In this document: positions 11,498 through 20,643 of the stretch, in pieces
Layout of the letters: each line of letters opens with the position of its first letter
Position numbering within the stretch: the first letter of the stretch is position 1
NCBI GenBank assembly: GCA_027018875.1
Contig: JALUYA010000024.1
Span: forward strand, 1 to 51,967
Direction: 5' to 3'
Source: Gammaproteobacteria bacterium
Lineage (GTDB): Bacteria; Pseudomonadota; Gammaproteobacteria; JAKDMP01
DNA length: 51,967 bases
The notes under the pieces: generated by a model
Told to the model about the DNA's origin: nothing
What the model saw: only the letters and a program-made list of their open reading frames with translations
The model's database searches: none
Program-made: the position numbers and the translations under genes

Positions 11498-11759
11498 CAA
11501 AGGAAGAATCCGGCGACTCTTCTCCCGATTGGTCATAATCCGACCGCGGCATACTGACCCTGCGGGCAGGCTGTACGGTAGAGACGGCATGTTTATAAAT
11601 CATCTGGCTGGTGGCGTTTTTAAGCACGATCACGAATTGATCGAAGGCTTCGATTTGCCCGGTCAACTTAATGCCATTGACCAGATAGACATTCACCGGC
11701 ACATGATCTTTACGCAGCATGTTCAGGAATGGATCTTGTAGATTATGGGCCTTGGCCAT
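11463..11759 (-). CDS. hfq: RNA chaperone Hfq
   Basis: A 98-aa Sm-like hexameric RNA chaperone pairing small RNAs with mRNAs. The Sm1 and Sm2 segments are clear: [27 protein letters not shown] and the YKHAVSTV motif. The start at 11759 (MAKAHNLQ) has GGAG 9 nt upstream; an ATG at 11768 is too close to that box. The C-terminal tail after RRVSMPRS is strongly acidic ([20 protein letters not shown]), and its coding sequence overlaps the likely hflX start region. miaA lies immediately upstream. Confidence 0.96.
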   Translation of the reverse strand: MAKAHNLQDPFLNMLRKDHVPVNVYLVNGIKLTGQIEAFDQFVIVLKNATSQMIYKHAVSTVQPARRVSMPRSDYDQSGEESPDSSFDDSEEELAERF

Positions 11760-11872
11760 GGTATTCATCTCCGTTTTGATACCTTTTTGCAGTTTCTTCC
11801 GTGGTGACTTGGAAACCACGACGAATAAATTTGTATCGTACCATGCCGGCGTAGTAAATCGGGAGGCCAGTA

Positions 11873-12802
11873 TCAGCGGATGACGCTCCGCCAATGATGC
11901 AGGATTTGTTCCATCGCCGTGCTTGCCATCGGGATACGTATCAATCCGGGTTCTCCCCGCAGCCAGGTTAGCTGGCGTTTGGCGTAACGTCGGGTTGCCA
12001 CCACGGCCCGCCGGACTGCCTCTTCGAAATCATACTTCCCCCCCAACCAGGCTCCTAACTGACGGTAACCCACAGCTCGCGCCGCGGGACAATCGGGAGT
12101 CAAACCGGCCTGGACGTGCAGGTAACGCACCTCGTCGACCAACCCTGCCGCCAACATGGCATGAAAGCGGGTTTCGAGCCGGCGCGTATACATTTCACGG
12201 TCCACCGGCCACAACGCATAACGCAGTGCATCATAATTTGCTGTTTCCCTCCTCCCGTCACGGGCATACAGCTGACTCGGCGACAGGCCGGTGAGCCAAT
12301 ATAACTCCAGTGCCCGCTCGATCCTCTGGCGATCATTCACATGAATACGCGCGGCGCTTTGTGGATCGAGACGGGCCAGATCCGCATGTAAACTTCCCCA
12401 ACCCCGCCGCTCTGCCCTGGCTCGAATTGCGGCCCGGACCGTGAGATTCGCATCTGGGAGCCGGGAAAGCCCCTTGAGCAAGGCGCGGAAATATAAGAAT
12501 GTTCCTCCAACCAGAATGGGAACTTTTCCCCGGGCGCGGATTTCCGTAATCACCCGCCGCGCATCGGTGGTAAACTCGCCCGCACTGTAGCGCTCCACCG
12601 GATCCCGAATATCGATCAGGTGATGCCGGATACGCGCGCGGTCGCCGCGGCCGGGCTTCGCGGTACCAATGTCCATCCCCCGATAGATCATGGCCGAATC
12701 CACGCTGATAATTTCCCCGCCCAGGCGCTGGGCAAGATCCATCCCAATAGCACTTTTCCCGGTGCCGGTGGGCCCCATCAGACACAGTAGGGGTAGGCTC
12801 AT
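11873..12802 (-). CDS. miaA: tRNA dimethylallyltransferase
   Basis: A 309-aa enzyme adding a dimethylallyl group to A37 of tRNAs that read UNN codons. The P-loop [15 protein letters not shown], the [19 protein letters not shown] segment, HHLIDI and [13 protein letters not shown] are family hallmarks, and the C-terminal [13 protein letters not shown] is also present. Its ATG overlaps the mutL stop by 4 nt. Length is as expected. Confidence 0.96.
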   Translation of the reverse strand: MSLPLLCLMGPTGTGKSAIGMDLAQRLGGEIISVDSAMIYRGMDIGTAKPGRGDRARIRHHLIDIRDPVERYSAGEFTTDARRVITEIRARGKVPILVGGTFLYFRALLKGLSRLPDANLTVRAAIRARAERRGWGSLHADLARLDPQSAARIHVNDRQRIERALELYWLTGLSPSQLYARDGRRETANYDALRYALWPVDREMYTRRLETRFHAMLAAGLVDEVRYLHVQAGLTPDCPAARAVGYRQLGAWLGGKYDFEEAVRRAVVATRRYAKRQLTWLRGEPGLIRIPMASTAMEQILHHWRSVIR

Positions 12803-14574
12803 CGCCCGCGCCGAAACAACCGATCCAGCGCCTCCAGGTTCAGTTCCACCCAGCTGGGTCGACCATGATTACATTGATCGGCCCGGGGAGTGGTTTCCAT
12901 CTGTCGCACCAGGGCCTCCATTTCCTCGGGATCCAACCGGCGCCCCGAGCGTATAGCGGCCCGACAGGCGAAATCGGCCAGAACCCTATCCGCGGCAAGA
13001 TCCACCATGGTTTCTGCCGAACCTTCACGCTCCAGCACAGCAACGAGATCCTCGACCAACTCGGCCGGTGACAAGTGGCTCAGCAGGGCCGGAACCGAGC
13101 GCACGGCAACGGCATCCGGGGTGATCCGATCCAGTTCAAACCCCAGCGATTCCAGCACCGTCCGAGCTTCCAACAAATGTTCTACTGCCGCCGCATCCAG
13201 GCGCACCTCGACCGGCACCAGCAGGCGTTGCACCGCATCCCCGGCTCGCTGGCCCCGCTTCAAGCGCTCGTACAGCACCCGTTCATGCGCCGCATGCGCA
13301 TCGATAATGGCCAAACCATGCGCCGTTTCGGTAACCAGGTACAAGGTGCCGATCTGGCCTAACACGCGCCCCAGGGGATGCTCGTGGGAAAAGTCGGGTA
13401 AGGCTGGTGGTTCGGCGCGAGAGGCCGATTGAAACTCCCGGGCGCGGGCCATCGGCACCGGCTCGGAGACATAGCGGTTTGCGGATTCCGCAAGTCGGGT
13501 CCAGTCAAAATTTATATCCCGCGTAGCGGTTCCGGATCGGTTCGTATACAGTGATGAATGCGCTGATTCGGTAACGACCACCTTCGCTCGGGTCCGTGCC
13601 AACCCAGCCTTGATCGATTCATAGACCGCCTCATGCACCGCCCGGGGTTCACGAAACCTCACCTCGTGTTTCATCGGATGAACGTTGACATCCACCCGCT
13701 CCGGCGATAATTCGAGGAACAGCACCCAGGCCGGCTTCCGGCCGTGAAACAGCACATCCCGATAGGCCTGCTCCAGCGCATGAGAAACCACGCGATCGCG
13801 GATCCAGCGGCCATTGACATAGAGATATTGCGGTTGTCCCCGGGAATCGGCGGCCGTCGGCCGTTCGATGTGGCCATATATATGCAGCGGGCCTATCCGG
13901 GAATCCAAGTCGAGGAAATCGGCCGTCGGGCGCTGGCCTATGATCTGCCTGAAACGCAGTGCGGACGTTGCGGGACTTACCTCGATTACGGGCCGGCCAT
14001 CGTGTTCGAGACAAAATCCAACCGCGGGATTCGCCAGGGCCAGGCGGCGAACGACCTCGGCGATATGAGCAAACTCGGTCGCTGGTCGGCGCAAAAATTT
14101 ACGCCGTGCCGGAACCGAGAAAAATAACTGTGAAACCTCGACCGAGGTGCCTGAAGGATGTGCCGCAGGCGCCGGGGGCGCGCCCGCGAGACCCGGCTCC
14201 AACATGATCTTCCAGGCGCTATCGGCATCCGGAGTACGGCTGGTCAGGCTTACCCGCGCAACCTGGGCGATGCTTGCCAACGCCTCCCCGCGAAAGCCGA
14301 AACCGGTAATGGTCTCCAGTCCGGCGGCGCCGGAAAGCTTACTGGTGGCGTGGGGGGTAACGGCCAGGCCCAATTCCTCCCGGGCAATGCCGACACCATC
14401 ATCGGTGACGCGAATGGTCCGGATCCCACCCTCCTCCACCGCGATATACAGGGACTTCGCCCCGGCGTCGAGGCTGTTTTCCACCAGTTCCTTGACAATC
14501 GATGCGGGCCGCTCGATGATCTCCCCGGCGGCGATCTGGCTGACCAGCGCGGAATCAAGTATCTGAATGCTCAT
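12799..14574 (-). CDS. mutL: DNA mismatch repair protein MutL
   Basis: A 591-aa GHKL ATPase that couples MutS mismatch recognition to strand removal. ATPase motifs are VKELVENSLDAGA, VTDDGVGI and TGFGFRGEALASIAQV. The C-terminal domain carries DAHAAHERVLYE, which fits the DxHAxxExxxxE endonuclease metal site, plus the ACR and CNHGRP motifs, so this MutL is probably a nicking type unlike that of E. coli. The start at 14574 (MSIQILD) overlaps the tsaE stop (ATGA). An extension to 14601 is unlikely. Confidence 0.95.
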   Translation of the reverse strand: MSIQILDSALVSQIAAGEIIERPASIVKELVENSLDAGAKSLYIAVEEGGIRTIRVTDDGVGIAREELGLAVTPHATSKLSGAAGLETITGFGFRGEALASIAQVARVSLTSRTPDADSAWKIMLEPGLAGAPPAPAAHPSGTSVEVSQLFFSVPARRKFLRRPATEFAHIAEVVRRLALANPAVGFCLEHDGRPVIEVSPATSALRFRQIIGQRPTADFLDLDSRIGPLHIYGHIERPTAADSRGQPQYLYVNGRWIRDRVVSHALEQAYRDVLFHGRKPAWVLFLELSPERVDVNVHPMKHEVRFREPRAVHEAVYESIKAGLARTRAKVVVTESAHSSLYTNRSGTATRDINFDWTRLAESANRYVSEPVPMARAREFQSASRAEPPALPDFSHEHPLGRVLGQIGTLYLVTETAHGLAIIDAHAAHERVLYERLKRGQRAGDAVQRLLVPVEVRLDAAAVEHLLEARTVLESLGFELDRITPDAVAVRSVPALLSHLSPAELVEDLVAVLEREGSAETMVDLAADRVLADFACRAAIRSGRRLDPEEMEALVRQMETTPRADQCNHGRPSWVELNLEALDRLFRRGR

Positions 14575-15047
14575 GCGCCCACCCAGTTTATCGCCCGGCA
14601 TAGCCGCCGCCCCGCCTTGCTGCGTGGTCGAACCTGCAACTCCCGGGCCAACGCAACGTGGTCGAGCTCAAGAATAAAATCGAAATCCAGTACCCCCGCA
14701 ATATCGCGTTCCGGCCATTCGACCAGCATCAATGCAGCATCCGCGACCAGCTCGGGCAAGCCCAACGCCAACAACTCGCTCGCTCTGCTAATCCGGTACA
14801 AGTCCACATGATAGGCCTCCCCCAGTGACGTCGTGTAGGGCTCAATCAGGGTATAGGTCGGACTCGGCACCGCACCACTAACTCCTAGTCCCCGCAGAAT
14901 CGCCCGTGCCAAGGTGCTCTTACCGGCCCCCAGCGGACCACTGAGGCCAATTCGCCACCCCTTCTGATCCAGCGCCGTTGCGATTCGAACCCCAAGGTGC
15001 TGCGTTGCCGCCTCATCCGCCAGAACAACTACCGCCGCCGTGCTCAA
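14571..15047 (-). CDS. tsaE: tRNA t6A synthesis ATPase TsaE
   Basis: A 158-aa small ATPase that works with TsaB and TsaD to form threonylcarbamoyladenosine at A37 of ANN-reading tRNAs. The Walker A loop GPLGAGKSTLARAIL, PSPTYTLIEPY and VDLYRI are diagnostic, and the later LVEWPERD segment is typical. The start is TTG at 15047, overlapping the nnr stop (TTGA). There is no clear ribosome binding site, so translation probably depends on coupling to nnr. Confidence 0.94.
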   Translation of the reverse strand: MSTAAVVVLADEAATQHLGVRIATALDQKGWRIGLSGPLGAGKSTLARAILRGLGVSGAVPSPTYTLIEPYTTSLGEAYHVDLYRISRASELLALGLPELVADAALMLVEWPERDIAGVLDFDFILELDHVALARELQVRPRSKAGRRLCRAINWVGA

Positions 15048-16525
15048 GAGGGGTTAACCACAGCCCGCAACTCGTCAATTAAATCGCCCGCCAATAATCC
15101 ACGGCTCCCTCCGCGGGCAGCGGCCCGGTCCCCGGCGCAGGCATGAATCCATACCCCGAGACGCGCGGCGACGGAGGCGTCAAGCCCCTGGGCACGCAAA
15201 GCGGCGATCACCCCCGTCAAGGCATCCCCCATACCCCCCGAGGCCATGCCCGGGTTACCGCGATCACAAAGCCACGGCATGCCTTCACCCGGCGACAACA
15301 CCAGGCTCCCTGCTCCTTTGAGGACCACGGTGGCCTCAAACCGCTCCACCAGCCGCTGGATGGACCGGATCCGGTCCGCCTCGATCGCACCTACTGTCGT
15401 TTCCAAGAGCCGCGCGGCTTCTCCCGGGTGCGGCGTCAAAATCCAGTCTTCCCGCCGCCGGGGATCGCCCGCGAGCAAGTTCAACCCATCGGCATCGAGG
15501 ACCAGGGGTTGCGACGCATCGAGCGCCGCCCGCCACAGCGCCCGGCTCCACGGGCTCTGCCCGAGTCCCGGGCCGAGTGCAAGTACATTCGCCCGCTCCA
15601 GCAAGGCGGGAGACAGAACCCCGTCCGTGCTCGCGTGAGCCATTAGCTCGGGACGCACGCCGACTATCCCCACTACGTGTTCGGGGCGAGTCAACACGCT
15701 GACCAGGCCCGCACCCGCGCGCGCGGCCGCAACGCCCGCCAGGCAAGGCGCGCCGGCAAACCCCCGCTCGCCCCCGATGACCAGCACGTGCCCGAAACGG
15801 CCCTTGTGGGCGCCCGCAGACCTGGCAGGCAACACCGAGTTCAACTCGTCGCCCTCGATAAGTTGTGCCCGTGGACGCAGATCCGCGGCCAACGCCTCGG
15901 GCACGCCAAGGCCGGCGAATTCCAGTCGGCCAACATGATCCACACCCGCTCCCGTGAACAGGCCGGGCTTCAGGCCGATAAAGGTGACCGTAAGGTCGGC
16001 CCGGACGGCGGCGCCTGCCACCGCCCCCGTATCCGCCTGTACGCCGGAAGGAATATCCACGGCGGCTACCGGCAGGGAGGCCCTGTTGAGCTTATCGATA
16101 ATCTCAGCGGCCGGGCCCCGGGGTGGTCGATCCAGGCCGATCCCAAACAGGGCATCCACCACCAGGTCGGCCCCCGCAGCCAAGGACGCGCCGAGCGGCT
16201 GGAGTGCACCGCCGCAACCTTGATAGGCACTCGCCGCAGCGGCCGCGGGCCCATCGGGTGGGGGCGGCTTCAGGGCCGCAACCGTAACCGTAAGCCCGGC
16301 CAGGTGGGCAAGCCGTGCCACCACGTAACCATCCCCACCGTTGTTACCGCCCCCGGCAAGGATCAGCCAGTGCCGGGCCTCAGGCCAGCGGGTTCTAATA
16401 AATCCGAATGCCGCCTCACCGGCGCGCTCCATAAGCAGGACCGGCGGCAGCCCCTGCAGGGCGGCGCGGCGATCCAACTCCGCCAGGGAAGAGGCCGAGT
16501 AAAGTAGGCGGGATGATGTATTCAT
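15044..16525 (-). CDS. nnr: Bifunctional NAD(P)H-hydrate epimerase / dehydratase
   Basis: A 493-aa fused enzyme that repairs hydrated NAD(P)H. The N-terminal epimerase (YjeF_N-like) half shows GGGNNGGDGYVVARLA and VVDALFGIGLDRPPRG. The C-terminal ADP-dependent dehydratase half shows HKGRFGHVLVIGG, ALGPGLGQ, DADGLNLLA, LTPHPGEAARLL, VVLKGAGSLV and GNPGMASGGMGDALTG. The start at 16525 (MNTSSRLL) leaves only 14 bp to the divergent queG start. It heads the minus-strand operon. Confidence 0.95.
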   Translation of the reverse strand: MNTSSRLLYSASSLAELDRRAALQGLPPVLLMERAGEAAFGFIRTRWPEARHWLILAGGGNNGGDGYVVARLAHLAGLTVTVAALKPPPPDGPAAAAASAYQGCGGALQPLGASLAAGADLVVDALFGIGLDRPPRGPAAEIIDKLNRASLPVAAVDIPSGVQADTGAVAGAAVRADLTVTFIGLKPGLFTGAGVDHVGRLEFAGLGVPEALAADLRPRAQLIEGDELNSVLPARSAGAHKGRFGHVLVIGGERGFAGAPCLAGVAAARAGAGLVSVLTRPEHVVGIVGVRPELMAHASTDGVLSPALLERANVLALGPGLGQSPWSRALWRAALDASQPLVLDADGLNLLAGDPRRREDWILTPHPGEAARLLETTVGAIEADRIRSIQRLVERFEATVVLKGAGSLVLSPGEGMPWLCDRGNPGMASGGMGDALTGVIAALRAQGLDASVAARLGVWIHACAGDRAAARGGSRGLLAGDLIDELRAVVNPS

Positions 16526-16539
16526 GCGATCATTATAGA

Positions 16540-17688
16540 ATGAGAAAATCGGTCGTACATCCCGTCGGAAGGTTAAATTCAACCGAACTGCAAACGCTCG
16601 TCGAGAGGCTCCGCGAATGGGCCTTGGAACTGGGTTTCGAGTCCCTCGGCATTGCCGATATTGAACTGGATGAGGCAGAGCGCCGGCTCGCCCGCTGGCT
16701 GGCCGCCGGCAACCACGGGGATATGCACTGGATGCACCGTCACGGCCGCAAGCGCAGCCGCCCGGCGGAGCTGGTCCCCGGCACCATTCGCGTCATTGCC
16801 GTACGCATGAATCATCTTTCCACCTCCGCGGAGGAAGCCCGGGCCACCCTGGCCAACCCCGAACGCGGCTACATCGCCCGCTACGCACTCGGGCGCGATT
16901 ATCACAAGCTGATTCGCAAGCGCTTGCAGCACCTGGCCGGACGGCTGGAGCAAACCATCGGCGCATTCGGTTATCGCGTCTTCTGCGACAGTGCCCCGGT
17001 GCTGGAAAAGCCCCTGGCACTCAAGGCGGGCCTGGGGTGGATGGGAAAACACTCGCTCCTGCTCGATCGGCACATGGGGTCCTGGTTCTTCCTGGGTGAA
17101 ATTTATACCGATCTGCCTCTGCCGGTGAGCCAACCTCAGAGACCATTGTGTGGCAGTTGTCGGCGGTGCCTCGATATCTGCCCGACCCGGGCGATCAGTG
17201 CCCCCTACCACCTCGATGCCCGCCGCTGCATCGCCTATCTCACCATTGAACACCGCGGGCCGATCCCCCCGGCGCTTCGCCCCCTGATCGGCAACCGGAT
17301 TTTCGGCTGTGACGACTGCCAACTGGCCTGTCCCTGGAATCGCCATGCGCAGCTCAGCCGCGAGGCGGCCTTTGTGCCGCGGGCTACGCTGCGAGCGTCC
17401 CGCTTAGTCGAGTTATTCTCCTGGAGCGAGGTGACTTTCCTGCGCCATACAGAAGGCAATCCCCTGCGGCGCGCAGGCTACCGGGGATTTCTCCGCAATC
17501 TGGCGATCGCACTGGGGAATGCCCCCAAATCGGACCCGATTACAGCGGCGCTGCGCCGGCGAGCGGAGGATCCATCCGGTCTCGTACGCGAACACGTCCG
17601 CTGGGCGTTGTCACAACAGCGGCGGCACAAAAAAGTCACGAATTCCCCCAGCGAAAACCGGAGTGCTACCGCACATTCCGCGAACTGA
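16540..17688 (+). CDS. queG: Epoxyqueuosine reductase
   Basis: A 382-aa cobalamin-dependent iron-sulfur protein performing the last step of queuosine synthesis in tRNA. The first ferredoxin-type cluster is CGSCRRCLDICP and the second is FGCDDCQLACPWN. RYALGRDYHKLIRKRL and GLGWMGKHSLLL are typical, and a C-terminal HEAT-like repeat contains REHVRWAL. The start is unclear: the ATG at 16540 has no ribosome binding site and may be leaderless, and an ATG at 16513 would overlap nnr. A diverged copy of its last part lies at 28544-28645. Confidence 0.93.
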   Translation: MRKSVVHPVGRLNSTELQTLVERLREWALELGFESLGIADIELDEAERRLARWLAAGNHGDMHWMHRHGRKRSRPAELVPGTIRVIAVRMNHLSTSAEEARATLANPERGYIARYALGRDYHKLIRKRLQHLAGRLEQTIGAFGYRVFCDSAPVLEKPLALKAGLGWMGKHSLLLDRHMGSWFFLGEIYTDLPLPVSQPQRPLCGSCRRCLDICPTRAISAPYHLDARRCIAYLTIEHRGPIPPALRPLIGNRIFGCDDCQLACPWNRHAQLSREAAFVPRATLRASRLVELFSWSEVTFLRHTEGNPLRRAGYRGFLRNLAIALGNAPKSDPITAALRRRAEDPSGLVREHVRWALSQQRRHKKVTNSPSENRSATAHSAN

Positions 17689-17739
17689 TGTCTCGCCCCC
17701 GACGCTACGGCCCTGCGAGCCGACCTGTCATGCCCCGAA

Positions 17740-17904
17740 TCACCTCGCCAGGAGCAATCGCCTGGCTTCGGGCTCCAGCGCACGCCGGGCTCCACCGCCA
17801 AGATCTCTCACGCCGGTGATCAGGGGCGTTTCGGAATGGGTCACCGTGCCGATCAACAGCAGACTCGATCTTGGCAGCAAGTCAACGAGTTGTTTTTCGC
17901 TCAT
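17740..17904 (-). CDS. Possible small protein, 54 aa, unknown
   Basis: An ATG at 17904 (MSEKQLVDLLPRSS) has a GAGG box about 7 nt upstream and lies 10 nt after the stop of the exported 176-aa gene, so the two could be cotranscribed. The sequence includes LLLIGTVTHSETPLITGVRDLGGGARRALEPEARRLLLAR. I recognise no domain, and no membrane segment or signal peptide is evident. It may be a real short gene or a fragment. Confidence 0.4.
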   Translation of the reverse strand: MSEKQLVDLLPRSSLLLIGTVTHSETPLITGVRDLGGGARRALEPEARRLLLAR

Positions 17905-17914
17905 AGCCATTCCT

Positions 17915-18445
17915 CTACTTGAGATTCCCGAGTGCGATGCGTGCAAGTCGTTTGCTTTGCACGAGCGCCTTGGGACTCGCGTCGTGGAGCATGCTGATGA
18001 CGATCGCCGTGCCGTGGGCCAACACATGCAATTGGAAGGATCCACGCGCCTTCAGGAGATAGGCCGCCTCTCCCAGACCCTTGACATCGGCAAAGCTGGG
18101 TTTGGCCATACCGGGCGGAACATCGAGGGTGGCCGTCTGCTTTTGGTAGGCGACTTCGGCGGCCGCATCGGTGTAATGGATGCGCCCGGCGAGCAGCATG
18201 AATCCGCCGTGAAGACTACCGGTATTGTAATTGCAAATCGAGGCGGCACCCGACCCGGCAGCCGAGGTATCGACCGCTTTAACGGTTACCCGGGTGCCGA
18301 GAACCCTGCCAGCCGCCGTGGCGCTCACCAGTTTGCACGCGTCAATCTTGCCACTGCCGGCATAAGAGGCGGCGGCGAAGGTCAACGTCAGGCCGAGCGC
18401 AATGACCCCGGTCGATGCGCAGTAGTTTCGGAACCGATGGCACAT
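17915..18445 (-). CDS. Exported protein of unknown function
   Basis: A 176-aa protein with an N-terminal signal peptide (hydrophobic core TGVIALGLTLTFAAASYA, cleavage likely before GSGK). The mature part begins KIDACKLVSATAAGRVLG, a pattern seen in small periplasmic or lipoprotein-like domains whose role is not known, and contains SICNYNTG. The start at 18445 has AGGAG 9 nt upstream. It follows the long secreted-protein frame on the same strand, separated by a GC-rich hairpin, and may be cotranscribed or separately expressed. Confidence 0.75.
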   Translation of the reverse strand: MCHRFRNYCASTGVIALGLTLTFAAASYAGSGKIDACKLVSATAAGRVLGTRVTVKAVDTSAAGSGAASICNYNTGSLHGGFMLLAGRIHYTDAAAEVAYQKQTATLDVPPGMAKPSFADVKGLGEAAYLLKARGSFQLHVLAHGTAIVISMLHDASPKALVQSKRLARIALGNLK

Positions 18446-18513
18446 GACAAGTTTCTCCTGTAAATTGGAGGCTTCGGGGCGCTTCGCACCGAAACGCCTC
18501 GACCACCGAGGGT

Positions 18514-18547
18514 GACCCCGACCCCCTGTGACGGGGAGGCCGGGGTC
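18514..18547 (-). terminator. GC-rich hairpin after the long secreted-protein frame
   Basis: GACCCCG at 18514-18520 pairs with CGGGGTC at 18541-18547, with further inner C/G pairing around a short loop. It begins 9 bp beyond the stop of the long frame. It is not followed by a T-run, so it may stall or stabilise RNA rather than be a full intrinsic terminator. Confidence 0.45.
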
Positions 18548-18555
18548 GCATTGCC

Positions 18556-20643
18556 TCAGAACTCGCGACGCTTGCGGAACATTACGCCGAAGCCCAGCAA
18601 GGCCAGGGCGAGCAAGCCGATGATGCCCAAGCTTCCGCCGCCACCGCCGCCGCTCGGGGGCGCAGGAGGCGCCTTCTTGACGGTGATTGCAACGGTGGCA
18701 ATATTCGAATCGGCCACCCCGTCGTTCACCTTCCAGGTGAAGGCGTCGGCGCCGGTGTAGCCGCCGGTGGAGGTATAGGTGTAAGCGCCGGTGACGGCAT
18801 TGGTGAGGGTGACCGCGCCGTGGGCGGGCGGGGTCACGATCGCGAAGGCGAGCGTGCCGCTGCTCGGGTTGGTGGCGGAGAGCGTGCCGGCGGTCGCCTT
18901 GGCCGTGGTGGCGGAGAGCGTGCCGTCGCTGGCCACCGGGGGCACATCGGTGGTGGTCTTCCAGCTAGCCGTGACGGTACTGCCGAGCGGAACCTCGTAG
19001 TTGTTTGCCGCCCAGAAGCCGCCGAGCACCACGGTGGTGGTGGTGTCGGTGCCGCTGCTGGGGGGCGTCATCTGCTCGAGCGCGAGCGGATTCTCGGCGT
19101 GCGCCCAGGCGACGTTGGTGCCGATGAAAGTACCCGCGAACGGGGCGCCGCCGCTGGTGCTGTACTTAGCGGTCTGGGTGACGAGGGCGATGTTCACTCC
19201 ACTGCTCCCCCCGCCGATGCTCACCCCGCTCACGGCGACGGCGTTGGAGGCCAGCGCCTGGCCGAGCGGTGCGCGGAGGACAGCGGTGAATGCGGGAGCC
19301 GTGGGCGTGAGATCGTAGGTATCGCTCAGCACCCGGGTGACGAACCCGGCCTCACCGCTGCCCTGGGTGGAATCGGCCCAGCCCGAGGCCACGATCCTGC
19401 CGTCACCCTGCAGCAACAGTGCGGTGGGGGTGGGAGTGTAGTTGTAGCTGTTGATGTTGCTGAAGTCGATAAAGCTCACGCTGCCGCCGCCCGCGAAGTT
19501 GAGATCGGCCGTGCCGTCGGCGAGAAAGCGCCCGATCGGGAGGCTGTTTTTGCCGTTATTGGCACTGATGAGGATCTTGCCGTCGGGCTGCACCGCGACC
19601 GGTACCTGCCACGTCCCATTCGAAGCGGAGCCGAACGCAACCGGTTTGCCGCTGTTGAAGCCGGTATCCACCGTGCCGTCGGCGAGAAAGCGCCGCATAT
19701 CGACTGGGTATGGTGGTGAACCGCTCTCATCCAGCTCGCTGATTACGAAGCCGCCGTCCGGAGCTAGTGCCAGGCCGGCGAGAAGCTGGCTGGTCGCACC
19801 GGTGATGAAGCCGGTGCTGCCGAAGCCGGTATCCACCGTGCCGTCGGCCTTCAGCCGCGTGAGCTTCCAGCCCCCCGTAGCGCTTAGTTGGCAGCCTGCG
19901 ATGAGTGCGCCGTCGGGTTGCAGGGCGGGCAAGCAAAATTCGTACGCGGAATCGTTGATGGCGGCGATCTGCACGTAACCGGTGCCGCCGAAGGCGGTAT
20001 CGGCCGTGCCGTCGGGGTTGAACCGCCACACCGTGAGCTGCACGGTACCGGAATCCATCGCACTGCCGGTGACGAGAATATGGCCGTCGGCGGTGAGCGA
20101 GAGGCCAGAGGCGCTGGCGTAATTGTGGAGCGGATCAACCACAATACCGGTGCCCGCCGTACCAAAGCTGGTGTCGAGTGAGCCGTCCGGTTTGAATCGC
20201 ACCAGGATCATGGCTGGGGCACCGTATGTGTTTACGAGCATGCCGGCGGCGAGAATCCGGCCCTGGTCGTCCACGTCGATGGCGTACAAATACAGGTTAC
20301 CGCCGGTGAAGCCGGCTTGGGCGGCGGTCAGGGCAGTTTCCCCGCTGCCGCTGCCTACCGCGGTATCGAGCGAGCCGTCGGGTTTATAGACGTTAATCGC
20401 CCCGCCCTCGCTCGTAGGGGTTTGAAAATGCCCGGCCCACAGGATGTCGTGGTTGAGCGGGTTCATGGCTGCGGCGTTGGGGTTAAAGGTAGCGGTAGGG
20501 GTGAAGTCAAACACCACCGGCGTACCGCCGTTGAAGGCCGGGTCGACGTCACCTGGTGTGGCGAGGGCCGGCAGGGCCGCGAGACTTAGCGCCAGCGCGG
20601 CGCCGGTGGAAACAAGAAAACGTCGGGTTAAATGGAATTTCAT
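18556..20643 (-). CDS. Second half of the fused frame: delta-60 repeat secreted protein (internal start)
   Basis: This is the part of the long frame that can be read alone from the ATG at 20643 (695 aa), which has its own AGAGG box at the same distance as the first start. It carries a signal peptide ending ALPALA before TPGDVDPAF. Repeated units such as RFKPDGSLDTSFGTAGTG, RFNPDGTADTAFGG and RFLADGTVDTGFN are delta-60-type repeats likely forming a propeller. A cadherin-like domain (TPPAHGAVTLTNAVTGAYTY) precedes the tail GGGGGGSLGIIGLLALALL and RKRREF. The tail resembles GlyGly-CTERM sorting signals. Confidence 0.6.
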   Translation of the reverse strand: MKFHLTRRFLVSTGAALALSLAALPALATPGDVDPAFNGGTPVVFDFTPTATFNPNAAAMNPLNHDILWAGHFQTPTSEGGAINVYKPDGSLDTAVGSGSGETALTAAQAGFTGGNLYLYAIDVDDQGRILAAGMLVNTYGAPAMILVRFKPDGSLDTSFGTAGTGIVVDPLHNYASASGLSLTADGHILVTGSAMDSGTVQLTVWRFNPDGTADTAFGGTGYVQIAAINDSAYEFCLPALQPDGALIAGCQLSATGGWKLTRLKADGTVDTGFGSTGFITGATSQLLAGLALAPDGGFVISELDESGSPPYPVDMRRFLADGTVDTGFNSGKPVAFGSASNGTWQVPVAVQPDGKILISANNGKNSLPIGRFLADGTADLNFAGGGSVSFIDFSNINSYNYTPTPTALLLQGDGRIVASGWADSTQGSGEAGFVTRVLSDTYDLTPTAPAFTAVLRAPLGQALASNAVAVSGVSIGGGSSGVNIALVTQTAKYSTSGGAPFAGTFIGTNVAWAHAENPLALEQMTPPSSGTDTTTTVVLGGFWAANNYEVPLGSTVTASWKTTTDVPPVASDGTLSATTAKATAGTLSATNPSSGTLAFAIVTPPAHGAVTLTNAVTGAYTYTSTGGYTGADAFTWKVNDGVADSNIATVAITVKKAPPAPPSGGGGGGSLGIIGLLALALLGFGVMFRKRREF

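Noticed and set aside
15677-16507. 276-aa plus-strand frame
   Set aside because: Antisense to nnr; no domain seen.
16579-17346. 255-aa minus-strand frame
   Set aside because: Antisense to queG, whose iron-sulfur motifs are intact.
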